A DNA stretch of 39,878 bases from contig CALARU010000173.1 in NCBI GenBank assembly GCA_937888715.1, forward strand, positions 1-39,878, read 5' to 3'. The DNA is from an uncultured Planctomycetaceae bacterium. GTDB lineage: Bacteria; Planctomycetota; Planctomycetia; Gemmatales; Gemmataceae. Below are positions 8,510 through 16,827 of this stretch, one piece after another (position 1 is the stretch's first letter; every line of letters begins with the position of its first letter). A program made the translations under genes and the position numbers. The notes below the pieces were generated by a model that was not told where the DNA came from, made no database searches, and was given only the letters and a program-made list of their open reading frames with translations.

Positions 8510-9496
8510 TTGAAAAATCGCATTCTGGGCAATACGGGTGCCAATGTTTCTGAAATTGGATTTGGCGCTTGGGCTATTGGAGGCGGTTGGGGCCCACAAG
8601 CCAACGATGATTCCATCGCAGCATTAAATAAGGCCCTTGATCTTGGTGTTAATTTTATTGACACCGCAGAAGTATATGGCAACGGCAAAAGCGAACAAAT
8701 CATCGGTGAAGTGCTACGGAGCCGTAATAGTCAAGTTTATGTTGCAACCAAAACTCCACCCGTACCAGGAAAATGGCCACCTTCACCATATTGCAAAGCA
8801 GAAGATCGCTACCCAGAGGCATACCTTCGAAAAAACATTGACGAAAGAAGGAAAAATTTAGGCGTCGATTGCATCGATCTTCTACAGCTTCACACTTGGA
8901 GTCGTGCCTGGAATCGTAACCCCACCCCACTCGATGTTCTCAAAAAACTTCAGGCTGAAGGTAAAATTAAACACATCGGAATTTCAACTCCAGAACATGA
9001 CCAAAATTCACTTATAGAACTTATGCGCAAAGGTTACCTCGACGCAGTTCAAGTGATTTACAACATTTTTGAACAGGAGCCGGTTGCTGAACTTTTGCCC
9101 GCTGCAATCGAACATAATGTTGGGGTTATCATCAGAGTGGCTTTTGATGAAGGTTCACTAACTGGGAAGTATGCGTTAGGGCAGGAATTTCCTGCGGATG
9201 ATTTTCGAAGCAGATACTTCCAAGCAGACCGGCTTGATCGAACTGTTTCAAGGGTCGAACGCATCAAGGAAGATCTTGCAAAGTTAATGCCCGCAGATTC
9301 CTACACACTTGCAGATGTTGCGTTACGATTTGTTTTGGCTCACCCTGCAGTAAGTACGATCATCCCAGGTATCCGAAATATTCACCAAGCTGAAGCTAAT
9401 ACCAAAGTATCGGATATGCCCCCTTTACCCGATGCAGTGATCCACAAATTAAGGGATCATTACTGGCACCGCGGCATTTGGTACGGCGGAAAATAA
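8510..9496 (+). CDS. Aldo/keto reductase
   Basis: A 328-residue cytoplasmic NADPH-dependent oxidoreductase of the aldo/keto reductase superfamily. The catalytic tetrad is visible: D51 and Y56 in FIDTAEVYGNG, K81 in VATKTPP, and H128 in LLQLHTW. The N-terminal GFGAWAIGGGWG strand and the late AHPAVSTIIPGIRN phosphate-binding segment are typical of the AKR families that include YhdN/PdxI-like proteins. The start is TTG at 8510, supported by GGAG nine bases upstream and by the family-typical beginning (KNRILGNTGANVSEIGFG). A secreted alpha/beta hydrolase follows 74 bases later. The natural substrate cannot be read from sequence. Confidence 0.92.
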   Translation: MKNRILGNTGANVSEIGFGAWAIGGGWGPQANDDSIAALNKALDLGVNFIDTAEVYGNGKSEQIIGEVLRSRNSQVYVATKTPPVPGKWPPSPYCKAEDRYPEAYLRKNIDERRKNLGVDCIDLLQLHTWSRAWNRNPTPLDVLKKLQAEGKIKHIGISTPEHDQNSLIELMRKGYLDAVQVIYNIFEQEPVAELLPAAIEHNVGVIIRVAFDEGSLTGKYALGQEFPADDFRSRYFQADRLDRTVSRVERIKEDLAKLMPADSYTLADVALRFVLAHPAVSTIIPGIRNIHQAEANTKVSDMPPLPDAVIHKLRDHYWHRGIWYGGK

Positions 9497-9570
9497 CCTT
9501 TCAATCAAACAAAAGGCCATCCATCTCTTGATATTCAAGTTCGACAAATTTCATTAAAGGAACATTTTCC

Positions 9571-10458
9571 ATGAGAGTTTTATTTACCGCAATTGTTATT
9601 CTTTTAGGCGTATCGACAGCCATGGTTTCTGGGTATGAACCTCAAAAAGAAATCATACTCTGGCCCAAAGGCATGCCAGAACCCAAAGTCCAAACTGAAA
9701 TGCCAGAAACTTCTATCAAGGGGAAAGACGAAATTTCCCGCAGATCAAATGTTTCTAATCCCAGACTTATTGTTTTCAAACCCGAAGCAGGATCCAAAGC
9801 CTCAAAGGCCGCAATCATCGTAGTTCCAGGCGGCGGTTTCGGCATTCTCGCAGATGAACACGAAGGCTCTGATGCTTGCAAATGGATCGCAAAAAACGGC
9901 ATCACCGCTTTTCAACTAGTTCATCGAACACCTACAAACAAACATACCGAGCCTCACGCAGGCCCTGTGCAAGATTTGCAAAAAGCCATTATCGAAGTCC
10001 GAAACAATGCTACAGATCTCAACATTGATACAGATAAAATTGGCGTGCTTGGTTTCTCTGCGGGCGGTCAGGTTACTCTTATTGCAGCTACCAACAAACC
10101 TAACTTTACCCTCGTTGATGTTAAGGCCAACCATAAACCTGATTTTCTACTGCTGCTTTACCCCTACAAGATTTATGATCCTATCACTAAAAAATTAAGA
10201 TCCGATATCAAAGTTGAAAACGGGCTACCCACTTCCTTCATTGCTCAGGCCAGCGATGACACAGGCTCTCTTCCCCAGGGCAGTACCCTGCTCTTCCTAG
10301 AACTCATTAATAAAAAAATTCCCGCAGAGCTACATATTTATGAACGGGGCGGGCACGGTTTTGGCATGAACTTGCGACCAGGAACCACTGGGCCAGGCGA
10401 TTGGCAAAAGCGAGCATTCGATTGGCTTTCACAGCATAAACTTCTACTTCAACCCTAA
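9571..10458 (+). CDS. Secreted alpha/beta hydrolase (esterase/acetyl-xylan-esterase-like)
   Basis: A 295-residue exported serine hydrolase. A signal peptide covers residues 1-20. The oxyanion-hole GGG lies at 87-89 (VVPGGGFG). The nucleophile is S163 in GFSAGG, the acid is probably D229 or D230 (QASDD), and the base is H262 in GGHGFGM. The ILWPKGMPEP opening and the HEGSDACKWIAKNGI segment match the BD-FAE/esterase group often annotated near xylanases in planctomycetes. It probably deacylates carbohydrate esters in the periplasm or outside the cell (inference). AAAGGAAC lies upstream of the ATG. It may share a transcript with the aldo/keto reductase before it. Confidence 0.88.
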   Translation: MRVLFTAIVILLGVSTAMVSGYEPQKEIILWPKGMPEPKVQTEMPETSIKGKDEISRRSNVSNPRLIVFKPEAGSKASKAAIIVVPGGGFGILADEHEGSDACKWIAKNGITAFQLVHRTPTNKHTEPHAGPVQDLQKAIIEVRNNATDLNIDTDKIGVLGFSAGGQVTLIAATNKPNFTLVDVKANHKPDFLLLLYPYKIYDPITKKLRSDIKVENGLPTSFIAQASDDTGSLPQGSTLLFLELINKKIPAELHIYERGGHGFGMNLRPGTTGPGDWQKRAFDWLSQHKLLLQP

Positions 10459-10459
10459 T

Positions 10460-10494
10460 GCCAGTATAAAAGATTTAACTCTGGCTTTGTTTTC
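10460..10494 (+). terminator. Weak candidate terminator after the esterase gene
   Basis: GCCAG (10460-10464) can pair with CTGGC (10481-10485) across a 16-base loop, followed by a T-rich run (TTTGTTTT). The short stem makes this a weak call. Confidence 0.35.
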
Positions 10495-10646
10495 TGCCTT
10501 GATTCCTTAAAATAACATTATTGGGTTTAGTTATCTGATTGGTCTATCAGTACCTTACAAGCTATATCCCAGCAATTTTACTTGTATTTTGCGCAATTGC
10601 TCTCCCTTGATTTTGATAGGTTGATGCTTGCAGGAAAGATCTTTTT

Positions 10647-12479
10647 ATGAACGACGAGATCGTTGGAATCGATCTTGGCACCACCTTCAGCCTGGCTGCT
10701 TATGTCCGTAATGGCAAAGCACAGGTTGTAAAGGATACTTCTGGTAATTCCCTGATCCCCAGCATCATAAGCATCCATGCTGATGGTAGCGTATTTGTTG
10801 GCACAGAAGCTCAACGCCATTGCCTTACTGACCCAGTACACACTATTTTTAGCATCAAGCGTTTAATTGGAAGAACCTTAAAAGATCTTGAAAAAGACCT
10901 CCCTTTTATCCCCTATCAAATCCAAGAAAAAACTCGGGATGATGGCAGAACGGTTCTTACCGTTAAAATTGGGGACAAAGATTTCACACCCGAGGAAGTG
11001 TCTGCAATTATTTTGGGAGAAGTCAGGCGACTCGCTGGAAACCCCACTAAAGCTGTTATCACCGTGCCAGCATATTTTGATGATTCCCAAAGACAAGCGA
11101 CACGAGATGCAGGGAAAATCGCTGGCCTTGATGTTCTTCGGATTATCAATGAACCCACTGCTGCTGCTCTTGCTTACGGCCTTGATCGTAAGCGCAATGG
11201 TACTATTGTGGTTTATGATCTAGGCGGTGGTACTTTTGATTGCTCCGTTCTTTCCATTGCTGATGGCGTTTTCAAAGTCCTTAGTACCAATGGTGATACC
11301 CACCTTGGTGGAGATGATTTTGATCACGCAATCATACGGCATGTTTTAGATGACAAGCTTAATATCAAAACAAAACTGGATGCACGGAGCATTGCAGCAC
11401 TTAAATTAGAAGCTGAAAAAACAAAACGAAACCTAAGCAGCAATGACCAAGCAACTTTCAATTTAGATTCCCTTCCAACCCTCGGCACAACTCCTTTAGA
11501 AATCACCAGAGAAAATTTCGAACATAAAATCATTCCTCTAATTGAGCGCACTCTAGCTTGCTGTAAAAAAGCTCTTAAAGATGCTAGCATAAAAACCACT
11601 TCTGTAGACGAGATCGTTCTTGTAGGGGGATCTTCTAGAGTTCCCCTTGTTCAGAAAATGGTTCAAGACTTCTTTGGTAAAAAGCCATTAACCTCGATCA
11701 ACCCGGATGAAGCAGTAGCTATCGGCGCTGCGGTACAGGGCGAAATACTATCAGGCAAACGCAAGAATCTATTACTATTAGATGTCATTCCACTTTCCCT
11801 TGGTATTGAAACATTAGGTGGGGCGATCAGCAAACTAATCCACCGCAACACCACCATCCCTGCAATTGCAACCGAACGGTTCTCCACTGGAGTAGACAAT
11901 CAAACAGGTATTGTTTTCAACATCTATCAAGGCGAAAGAGAACTAGCTAAAGATTGCAAAAATCTTGGCAAATTCACACTTTCTGGCTTCCCGCCCATGC
12001 CTGCCCAAATGCCTCAGGTTGATGTCTCTTTTATTATTGACGCCAACGGGATCCTCACTGTAAGCGCAAAGGAAATCCGAAGCGGCGTGGAAGCAAGCGT
12101 TAAAGTGCAACCTGCAAGCGGCCTTAGCAAAGAAGAAATCGAAAACATAGTTCTCGATAGTATTGAACACGCAAGCGAAGATTTTAAGCAAAGGATGCTA
12201 ATCGAGTTAAGAACCAAAGCAGGCATTGATCTTAATCATGCACGAAGAATTCTTTCAAACTCCATGCTCCCTCTTTCTGAAAACGACAAATCGAATATCA
12301 ACACGGCAATTGCAACCGTAGAATCTGCTGTTCTTCAGCAGGAACCTGGAATAATCAAAACAGTTCTTGATGAATTTCAAACGGTTTTAACGCCCTACGC
12401 CTCAATGGCTATGGACGCTGCAGCAAAGATGTATCTTTCAAATCAAAACCCTGAACAACTAAATGATTTAGGAAAATAA
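10647..12479 (+). CDS. hscA: Hsp70-type Fe-S assembly chaperone HscA
   Basis: A 610-residue Hsp70. The ATPase domain shows the phosphate-1 loop (GIDLGTTFS, residues 7-15), [12 protein letters not shown] (168-178), phosphate-2 DLGGGTFD (191-198) and the adenosine segment [12 protein letters not shown]. The linker VIPLSLGIE leads into the substrate-binding beta domain and a helical lid, without the long glycine/acidic tail of DnaK. HscA hydrolyses ATP to help transfer clusters from the IscU scaffold, with HscB as co-chaperone. Assignment to HscA rather than DnaK rests on length, divergence and the iscX gene four bases downstream. AGGAAAG precedes the ATG. No iscS, iscU, hscB or fdx is in view, so the rest of the ISC system must be elsewhere. 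Confidence 0.87.
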   Translation: MNDEIVGIDLGTTFSLAAYVRNGKAQVVKDTSGNSLIPSIISIHADGSVFVGTEAQRHCLTDPVHTIFSIKRLIGRTLKDLEKDLPFIPYQIQEKTRDDGRTVLTVKIGDKDFTPEEVSAIILGEVRRLAGNPTKAVITVPAYFDDSQRQATRDAGKIAGLDVLRIINEPTAAALAYGLDRKRNGTIVVYDLGGGTFDCSVLSIADGVFKVLSTNGDTHLGGDDFDHAIIRHVLDDKLNIKTKLDARSIAALKLEAEKTKRNLSSNDQATFNLDSLPTLGTTPLEITRENFEHKIIPLIERTLACCKKALKDASIKTTSVDEIVLVGGSSRVPLVQKMVQDFFGKKPLTSINPDEAVAIGAAVQGEILSGKRKNLLLLDVIPLSLGIETLGGAISKLIHRNTTIPAIATERFSTGVDNQTGIVFNIYQGERELAKDCKNLGKFTLSGFPPMPAQMPQVDVSFIIDANGILTVSAKEIRSGVEASVKVQPASGLSKEEIENIVLDSIEHASEDFKQRMLIELRTKAGIDLNHARRILSNSMLPLSENDKSNINTAIATVESAVLQQEPGIIKTVLDEFQTVLTPYASMAMDAAAKMYLSNQNPEQLNDLGK

Positions 12480-12482
12480 ACA

Positions 12483-12695
12483 ATGAACTGGAATGATTTT
12501 CGAGATATAGGCGAACTGCTTTTAGCAAAGCATGGCAAACTTAATCCTCTTTCTGTGCGTTTCACTGATCTTCATAAATGGGTACTCGAACTTGAAAACT
12601 TCGAGGGAAAACCTGAAGCTTCAAACGAAAAAACTCTCGAAGCAATACAGATGGCTTGGTATGATGAATGGCAAGATGAGCACGGTGACGACTAG
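12483..12695 (+). CDS. iscX: IscX (YfhJ) Fe-S assembly protein
   Basis: A 70-residue acidic protein that closely follows the IscX pattern: MNWNDFRDIGELL at the start, VRFTDLHKWVLELENFEG in the middle, and EASNEKTLEAIQMAWYDEW at the end. IscX binds IscS and iron and modulates the rate of cluster assembly. It starts three bases after the hscA stop, so translation is probably coupled. The stop overlaps the psuG stop on the opposite strand by four bases. It is short but the family signature is strong. Confidence 0.93.
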   Translation: MNWNDFRDIGELLLAKHGKLNPLSVRFTDLHKWVLELENFEGKPEASNEKTLEAIQMAWYDEWQDEHGDD

Positions 12696-13600
12696 GCTTG
12701 CCCTTGTTTTTCAATCAATTCAAGTGCAACTTGTGCAGCAAGCGTAGCATTAGCGAGAAGTAGTTTTTCATTTGCAACAACCGTTGCCCCTTGGGTAAAT
12801 TCTGCAACTGCTCGAAGAAGATAAGGGGTACTTGCTTGGCCTATGATTTTATCTTCAACAGATTTATGAATTGCATGATTCAAAGCATCCGACCAGACTT
12901 CTGGAGATAGAGCAAAACCACTTTCTACAGGAAGACACAATAATATTGCAGAGTTTGAGTACTTCCAGTGTTCAAAAGCAATAGCAGCGAGTTCTTTTAC
13001 ATTTTGAATGCAAGGAATTTTATAACCGCTAAATCTGACAAAAAATGCAGGAAATTCATCAGTTTGAAAACCAAACACAGGAACTGCCAACGATTCTAAA
13101 ACCTCGAGTGTTGCACCAAGATTCAGAATGTTTTTTGCCCCAGCACACACAACAATAACTTGGTTTCGGGAAAGTTCCAGCAAATCTGATGAAACATCCA
13201 ACGGTTTATCATTCGCACAATGATGAACACCGCCTATCCCCCCTGTTGCAAAAACATGGATTCCAGCTTTGGCGGCAATTTTTAAAGTGCCTGAAACTGT
13301 TAGAGCTGCTGTTTTTTTTTGGGCAACAGCTATGCCTATTTCCCTTGATCCTGCTTTAAGGATTCCACTTTCGGTAGCTAATCTTTTTATTTCTTCGACA
13401 GTACAACCAACCGTGATCACACCATCAATTATGGCTAGCGTTGAGGGTTGGGCATTTTCTTTGCGAATACAATCTTCCATTGCATGGGCGATTTCAAGAT
13501 TTTTGGGGTACGCCAACCCTTGGCTGATTACTGAACTTTCCAGAGCAACCACTGCTTTTTTAGAATCCAAAGCGTTTTTAGCGCTCGTGGCGACTTTCAT
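12692..13600 (-). CDS. psuG: Pseudouridine-5'-phosphate glycosidase
   Basis: A 302-residue enzyme that splits pseudouridine 5'-phosphate into uracil and ribose 5-phosphate (a reversible C-C bond reaction). Family landmarks are ALESSVISQGLAYP at the N-terminus, HVFATGGIGGVHHC, VVCAGAKNILNLGATLE and the FGFQTDEFPAFF block. Likely active-site residues by analogy with E. coli PsuG are E21, K82 (LKAGSREI) and K156 (GAKNIL). AAGGAAG precedes the ATG, and the start overlaps the end of rsgA by 23 bases on the same strand, so the two are likely co-transcribed. The partner kinase psuK is not in the window. Confidence 0.93.
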   Translation of the reverse strand: MKVATSAKNALDSKKAVVALESSVISQGLAYPKNLEIAHAMEDCIRKENAQPSTLAIIDGVITVGCTVEEIKRLATESGILKAGSREIGIAVAQKKTAALTVSGTLKIAAKAGIHVFATGGIGGVHHCANDKPLDVSSDLLELSRNQVIVVCAGAKNILNLGATLEVLESLAVPVFGFQTDEFPAFFVRFSGYKIPCIQNVKELAAIAFEHWKYSNSAILLCLPVESGFALSPEVWSDALNHAIHKSVEDKIIGQASTPYLLRAVAEFTQGATVVANEKLLLANATLAAQVALELIEKQGQA

Positions 13601-14783
13601 GCGGGTCTTCCTTTTTGATCATGCCTAGATAACTTAGATAACGATCGGGGCTAATAACCCTTCGAAAAACCTGTCTTTTAATCGCACAACCTGTTTCATG
13701 CGTATGGGTACAGTCTGCAAATTCGCAGTAAGGCAACATTGGTCGAAATTCTCTAAAAAAGTTCTCAACTTCTGAGGGCATTTGATTCGACAACTCAAAA
13801 GATCGAATGCCAGGAGTATCCACAACCCAGCCCTTGCACTCCAATGGAATTAATTTTGCAGAAGTGGTGGTATGCTTGCCCTTTTGATTAACTTCACTTA
13901 CCACATTAACCCTTAACCCAAGGTTTGGCTGTACTGCATTTAACAACGAAGATTTACCAACACCGCTTTGCCCACAAACTACCGATTGCTTGTTCGATAA
14001 CACATGCCTTACATCATCAATCCCTACGCCTGTTCGTGTGCTTGTGAATAACACCTTGTAGCCAAGTTGCGAATATAACCCAACCAAGTACTGGTATTGA
14101 TCTTCGCTAATCAGATCAACCTTGTTGAAACAGAGTATCGGTTCGAGCTTGCCTTCAAGAGCACCTGCAATATATCTATCCACCAAATGAACTTTCAATT
14201 CCGGTTGAGAAAGCGATATCACAAACATTACTTGATCAACATTAGCAACAATGACATGATCTTTATGCTTAGACTTCCTAGTCAATATCCCTTTTCTAGG
14301 TTCAACAGTCTGAACTACACCTACTGGCAGAACCGCACTGTCAGGCACCGGATCTAACTTTGGCACAAGTTCTAGAGTTAAAGGAATATGTTCTGGAATT
14401 ATCCAAACTTTATCGCCCGTTGTTACGGCACTTCGCTCATCCGTCGCAAGTGTTTTAAGCAATCGCCTTACGGTGCATCGATAAATTGCACCATTTCCTA
14501 CCTGAACCAAAACAGTTAAACCAGTGATTTGAATCACCCGACCAGGAATGGCATTAATTAAATCTGCAGCGGGCCTAACTTCACCATCTTGGCCTCCAGA
14601 ATCATCATTGGTAATAATGGTACGCTTACGGGAAATATCCCCCTTGGCCCGAACTTGTTGGGTGCCAGATAGGTCATCAATTTTTTCAGAAGCAGTTTTA
14701 AAATCGCGAGTAAAATCATTCACACGAGGGGCTTTACCCCTATTCTTGATGAAATCCACCCTGATTTTTTTCTTCTTACTCAT
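13578..14783 (-). CDS. rsgA: Ribosome small-subunit-dependent GTPase RsgA
   Basis: A 401-residue circularly permuted GTPase that helps late 30S subunit maturation. Order: basic N-terminal extension (SKKKKIRVDFIKNRGK, residues 1-70), OB fold (about 75-150), G4 NKVD (220-223), P-loop GQSGVGKSS (271-279), G3 DTPG (322-325), then a zinc knuckle with C353, C358, H360 or H362, and C366. The G4-G1-G3 order is the family hallmark. The long basic extension is typical of planctomycete RsgA and may bind rRNA (inference). The psuG start overlaps its 3' end. Confidence 0.95.
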   Translation of the reverse strand: MSKKKKIRVDFIKNRGKAPRVNDFTRDFKTASEKIDDLSGTQQVRAKGDISRKRTIITNDDSGGQDGEVRPAADLINAIPGRVIQITGLTVLVQVGNGAIYRCTVRRLLKTLATDERSAVTTGDKVWIIPEHIPLTLELVPKLDPVPDSAVLPVGVVQTVEPRKGILTRKSKHKDHVIVANVDQVMFVISLSQPELKVHLVDRYIAGALEGKLEPILCFNKVDLISEDQYQYLVGLYSQLGYKVLFTSTRTGVGIDDVRHVLSNKQSVVCGQSGVGKSSLLNAVQPNLGLRVNVVSEVNQKGKHTTTSAKLIPLECKGWVVDTPGIRSFELSNQMPSEVENFFREFRPMLPYCEFADCTHTHETGCAIKRQVFRRVISPDRYLSYLGMIKKEDPHESRHER

Positions 14784-15115
14784 ACCCTTTACTTTCTATC
14801 TAATGAAGACTTCTCAATTATACAACATTCGGGGCTGTTAGAAATCTAGATTTAGCCAGTGCTTTTGAACTTTTGATGAATAACTAAGCATCTAGCACAA
14901 AAAACAGGCAGGCGTACCACCCCATTCTCAAATCACATCCTAAAACATTAAAAATTACTGCAAATATCAACATCCAAAATATTTTCGGTATTGGCACAAA
15001 GATTGCTGGAGTAATGGTGTTCAATATTCTGTTCACATGGAAGGAATAGAAATTGTTTATATCACATGAAAACTTAGGTTACCTAGAGGAACCTTACTTC
15101 ATAAAGGAAAATGCA
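14784..15115. other. Intergenic region holding a sigma-54-type promoter
   Basis: About 330 bases between rsgA (minus) and the small gene at 15116 (plus). Contents: a 12-base perfect palindrome AAATCTAGATTT (14842-14853), a sigma-54-type promoter (14992-15007) and three TCACAT words (14933, 15033, 15062). No RNA gene is recognised. Confidence 0.5.
14992..15007 (+). promoter_or_regulatory. Sigma-54 (RpoN) type -24/-12 promoter
   Basis: TGGCAC, five bases (AAAGA), then TTGCT: the GG and GC dinucleotides are separated by ten bases, exactly as in the -24/-12 consensus. It points at the small gene starting at 15116, about 100 bases downstream. I did not find a clear activator-binding inverted repeat upstream. 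Confidence 0.65.
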
Positions 15116-15259
15116 ATGAACGAAAACGAAATAGTTGAAATATCCTTACTATTATCCAAAGCTCACCTTCGCCTATTAGAAGATCTTGCAGATTCAAAGC
15201 GTTGCTCGCTTGGAGAGGCTGTACGGTTATTACTAAAGCAATCCAGCATATTAAAATAA
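15116..15259 (+). CDS. Small ribbon-helix-helix-like (CopG-size) protein
   Basis: A 47-residue protein. A short beta-like strand (VEISLLLS) is followed by a helix (KAHLRLLEDLADSKRC), a turn (SLGE) and a second helix (AVRLLLKQ), the layout of a minimal MetJ/Arc/CopG DNA-binding dimer subunit. I chose ATG 15116 because AAAGGA sits eight bases upstream; an in-frame TTG at 15053 would add 21 residues that do not fit the fold. It is preceded by a sigma-54-type promoter, and its 3' end overlaps the fumarase stop on the other strand by nine bases, so the transcript is probably monocistronic. RHH assignment is by pattern only; no toxin partner gene is adjacent. Confidence 0.62.
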   Translation: MNENEIVEISLLLSKAHLRLLEDLADSKRCSLGEAVRLLLKQSSILK

Positions 15260-16798
15260 TCCTGACACCTTAGAAAGATTACTTTTAGAAGTACCTGCAA
15301 TTTCTTGATGAAGTGAAACACCATGAGAATCCATGGTAACAACTACTGGAAAATCAGTAACGATCATTTCCCAAACCGCTTCGGGGCTACCAAACTTATC
15401 TTTTAAATAAACATTAGGTATATTGTTTACACAAGCAGCATAGATTTGAGCAGCTCCACCTATCGCATGCAAATAAACACAACCAAAATCCTTGCAAGCT
15501 TGTAATGTTTTAAGACCCATTCCACCTTTACCAATAACCGCTTTAATACCATATCTCTTTATGACCTCGGCCTGATAGGGTTCCTCTCGAATCGAAGTAG
15601 TAGGGCCCGCAGCAACAGCTTTATAAACTCCATCTTTCTCAAGAATTACCGGACCACAATGATAAATAACTGCATCTTTAAGGATGGGAAGATCGCCACC
15701 TTTAAACAAATATTTATGAACTTCATCCCTACCCGTGAATATTTTGCCTGATAACAAAACAATATCACCCGCTTTAAGAGTTCGAATTTTTTCTTCGGAA
15801 ATAGGAGTGGTCAACCGAACAACAGTAGTCGACTTCGAACCTAACTTGCCTAAATCAATTACAGTAAACGATTCACCTTCTTTTTGAAGCTCAAAGTTTT
15901 CATTAGCTTCCTGATAAAGCCATTCATGAACCTTTCCAGAAAGATCGAAAATAACTCCTCGCCTTCGATAAGCCCAACACATATAAGCAACAGAAACAAA
16001 GAAAGAAGCAGGCAACCGGTTCAGGGTCCCAATCTTACATGCACCCAGTGTAAGCTTTCCCCCAAAACCCATAGGGCCAATTCCAAGTTTGTTTGCATCC
16101 TCTAATATCATGTTCTCAAGTTGCGAAAGCTTAGAGTCTGGATTTACATCATCAACAGTCCGAAGTAATTGTTGCTTAGCAAATTCGTAACCACTAGCAC
16201 GGTCACCCCCAATACAAACGCCTAAAAATCCAGGGCCACAACCTTTGCCCTGCGCCTGCCAAACAGCATCTAAAATTACAGCTTTAGCACCAGCAAGATC
16301 ACGATCACAGCGTACACCATTGATCGAAGCAGGAAGGGAATACTGGGCGCTCATGTTTTCACAACCGCCACCCTTTAGTATCAATTTTATTTCGATGTGA
16401 GCGCTATCATGCTGATGCCAATGAAAAACCGGAGAGCCTGGGCCGATATTATCACCACTATTTTTCCCGGTCACACTATCAACAGAATTCTGCCTGAGGT
16501 AGCCTAACTCTGTCGCTTTTGAAACAGCAGAAATACAAGCTTTTTCAATATCAATTTGATTGGTTGACACCGGAGTAAAAATGTAAAAAGTGATGGTGCC
16601 AGTATCTTGGCAGATCGGTGCACTTTTCTCTTTGGCCATCAGAATGTTCTTGTAAACAAGTTCAAGCGCAAGATCCGCGTTTGAACCCTGTTGCTCTAAA
16701 ACACGGTTCAGATCGATCACTTCCCTTACATCTTTGGGAAGGCTAGTAGAAGTGCGACGAACAAGTTCCAGTATATTTTTGAATAGCAGTTCATTCAT
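15251..16798 (-). CDS. Class I (Fe-S) fumarate hydratase
   Basis: A 515-residue enzyme with the alpha and beta parts of class I fumarases fused in one chain. The alpha part holds PICQDTGT (C63), GKGCGPG (C187) and VAYMCWAYRR (C274), the likely three ligands of the 4Fe-4S cluster. The beta part has the GDIVLLSGKIFTGRD opening, the HCGPVI segment, the AAGPTTSIREEPY block and IGKGGMG. These enzymes hydrate fumarate to L-malate in the TCA cycle; some relatives dehydrate tartrate, and sequence alone does not fully exclude that. It follows the epimerase gene by 29 bases and so is probably the last gene of the hem-linked operon. Confidence 0.9.
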   Translation of the reverse strand: MNELLFKNILELVRRTSTSLPKDVREVIDLNRVLEQQGSNADLALELVYKNILMAKEKSAPICQDTGTITFYIFTPVSTNQIDIEKACISAVSKATELGYLRQNSVDSVTGKNSGDNIGPGSPVFHWHQHDSAHIEIKLILKGGGCENMSAQYSLPASINGVRCDRDLAGAKAVILDAVWQAQGKGCGPGFLGVCIGGDRASGYEFAKQQLLRTVDDVNPDSKLSQLENMILEDANKLGIGPMGFGGKLTLGACKIGTLNRLPASFFVSVAYMCWAYRRRGVIFDLSGKVHEWLYQEANENFELQKEGESFTVIDLGKLGSKSTTVVRLTTPISEEKIRTLKAGDIVLLSGKIFTGRDEVHKYLFKGGDLPILKDAVIYHCGPVILEKDGVYKAVAAGPTTSIREEPYQAEVIKRYGIKAVIGKGGMGLKTLQACKDFGCVYLHAIGGAAQIYAACVNNIPNVYLKDKFGSPEAVWEMIVTDFPVVVTMDSHGVSLHQEIAGTSKSNLSKVSGLF

Positions 16799-16827
16799 AA
16801 CAACACATCCATTTTAAATGAAATTAA

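Noticed and set aside
8446-8556. A 36-codon frame from ATG 8446 with a signal-peptide-like start
   Set aside because: It overlaps the start of the aldo/keto reductase, lacks a clear ribosome site and ends soon after; probably chance.
14842-14853. The 12-base palindrome AAATCTAGATTT as an operator
   Set aside because: A single short AT-rich palindrome is expected by chance at this frequency, and it is not close to either start codon.
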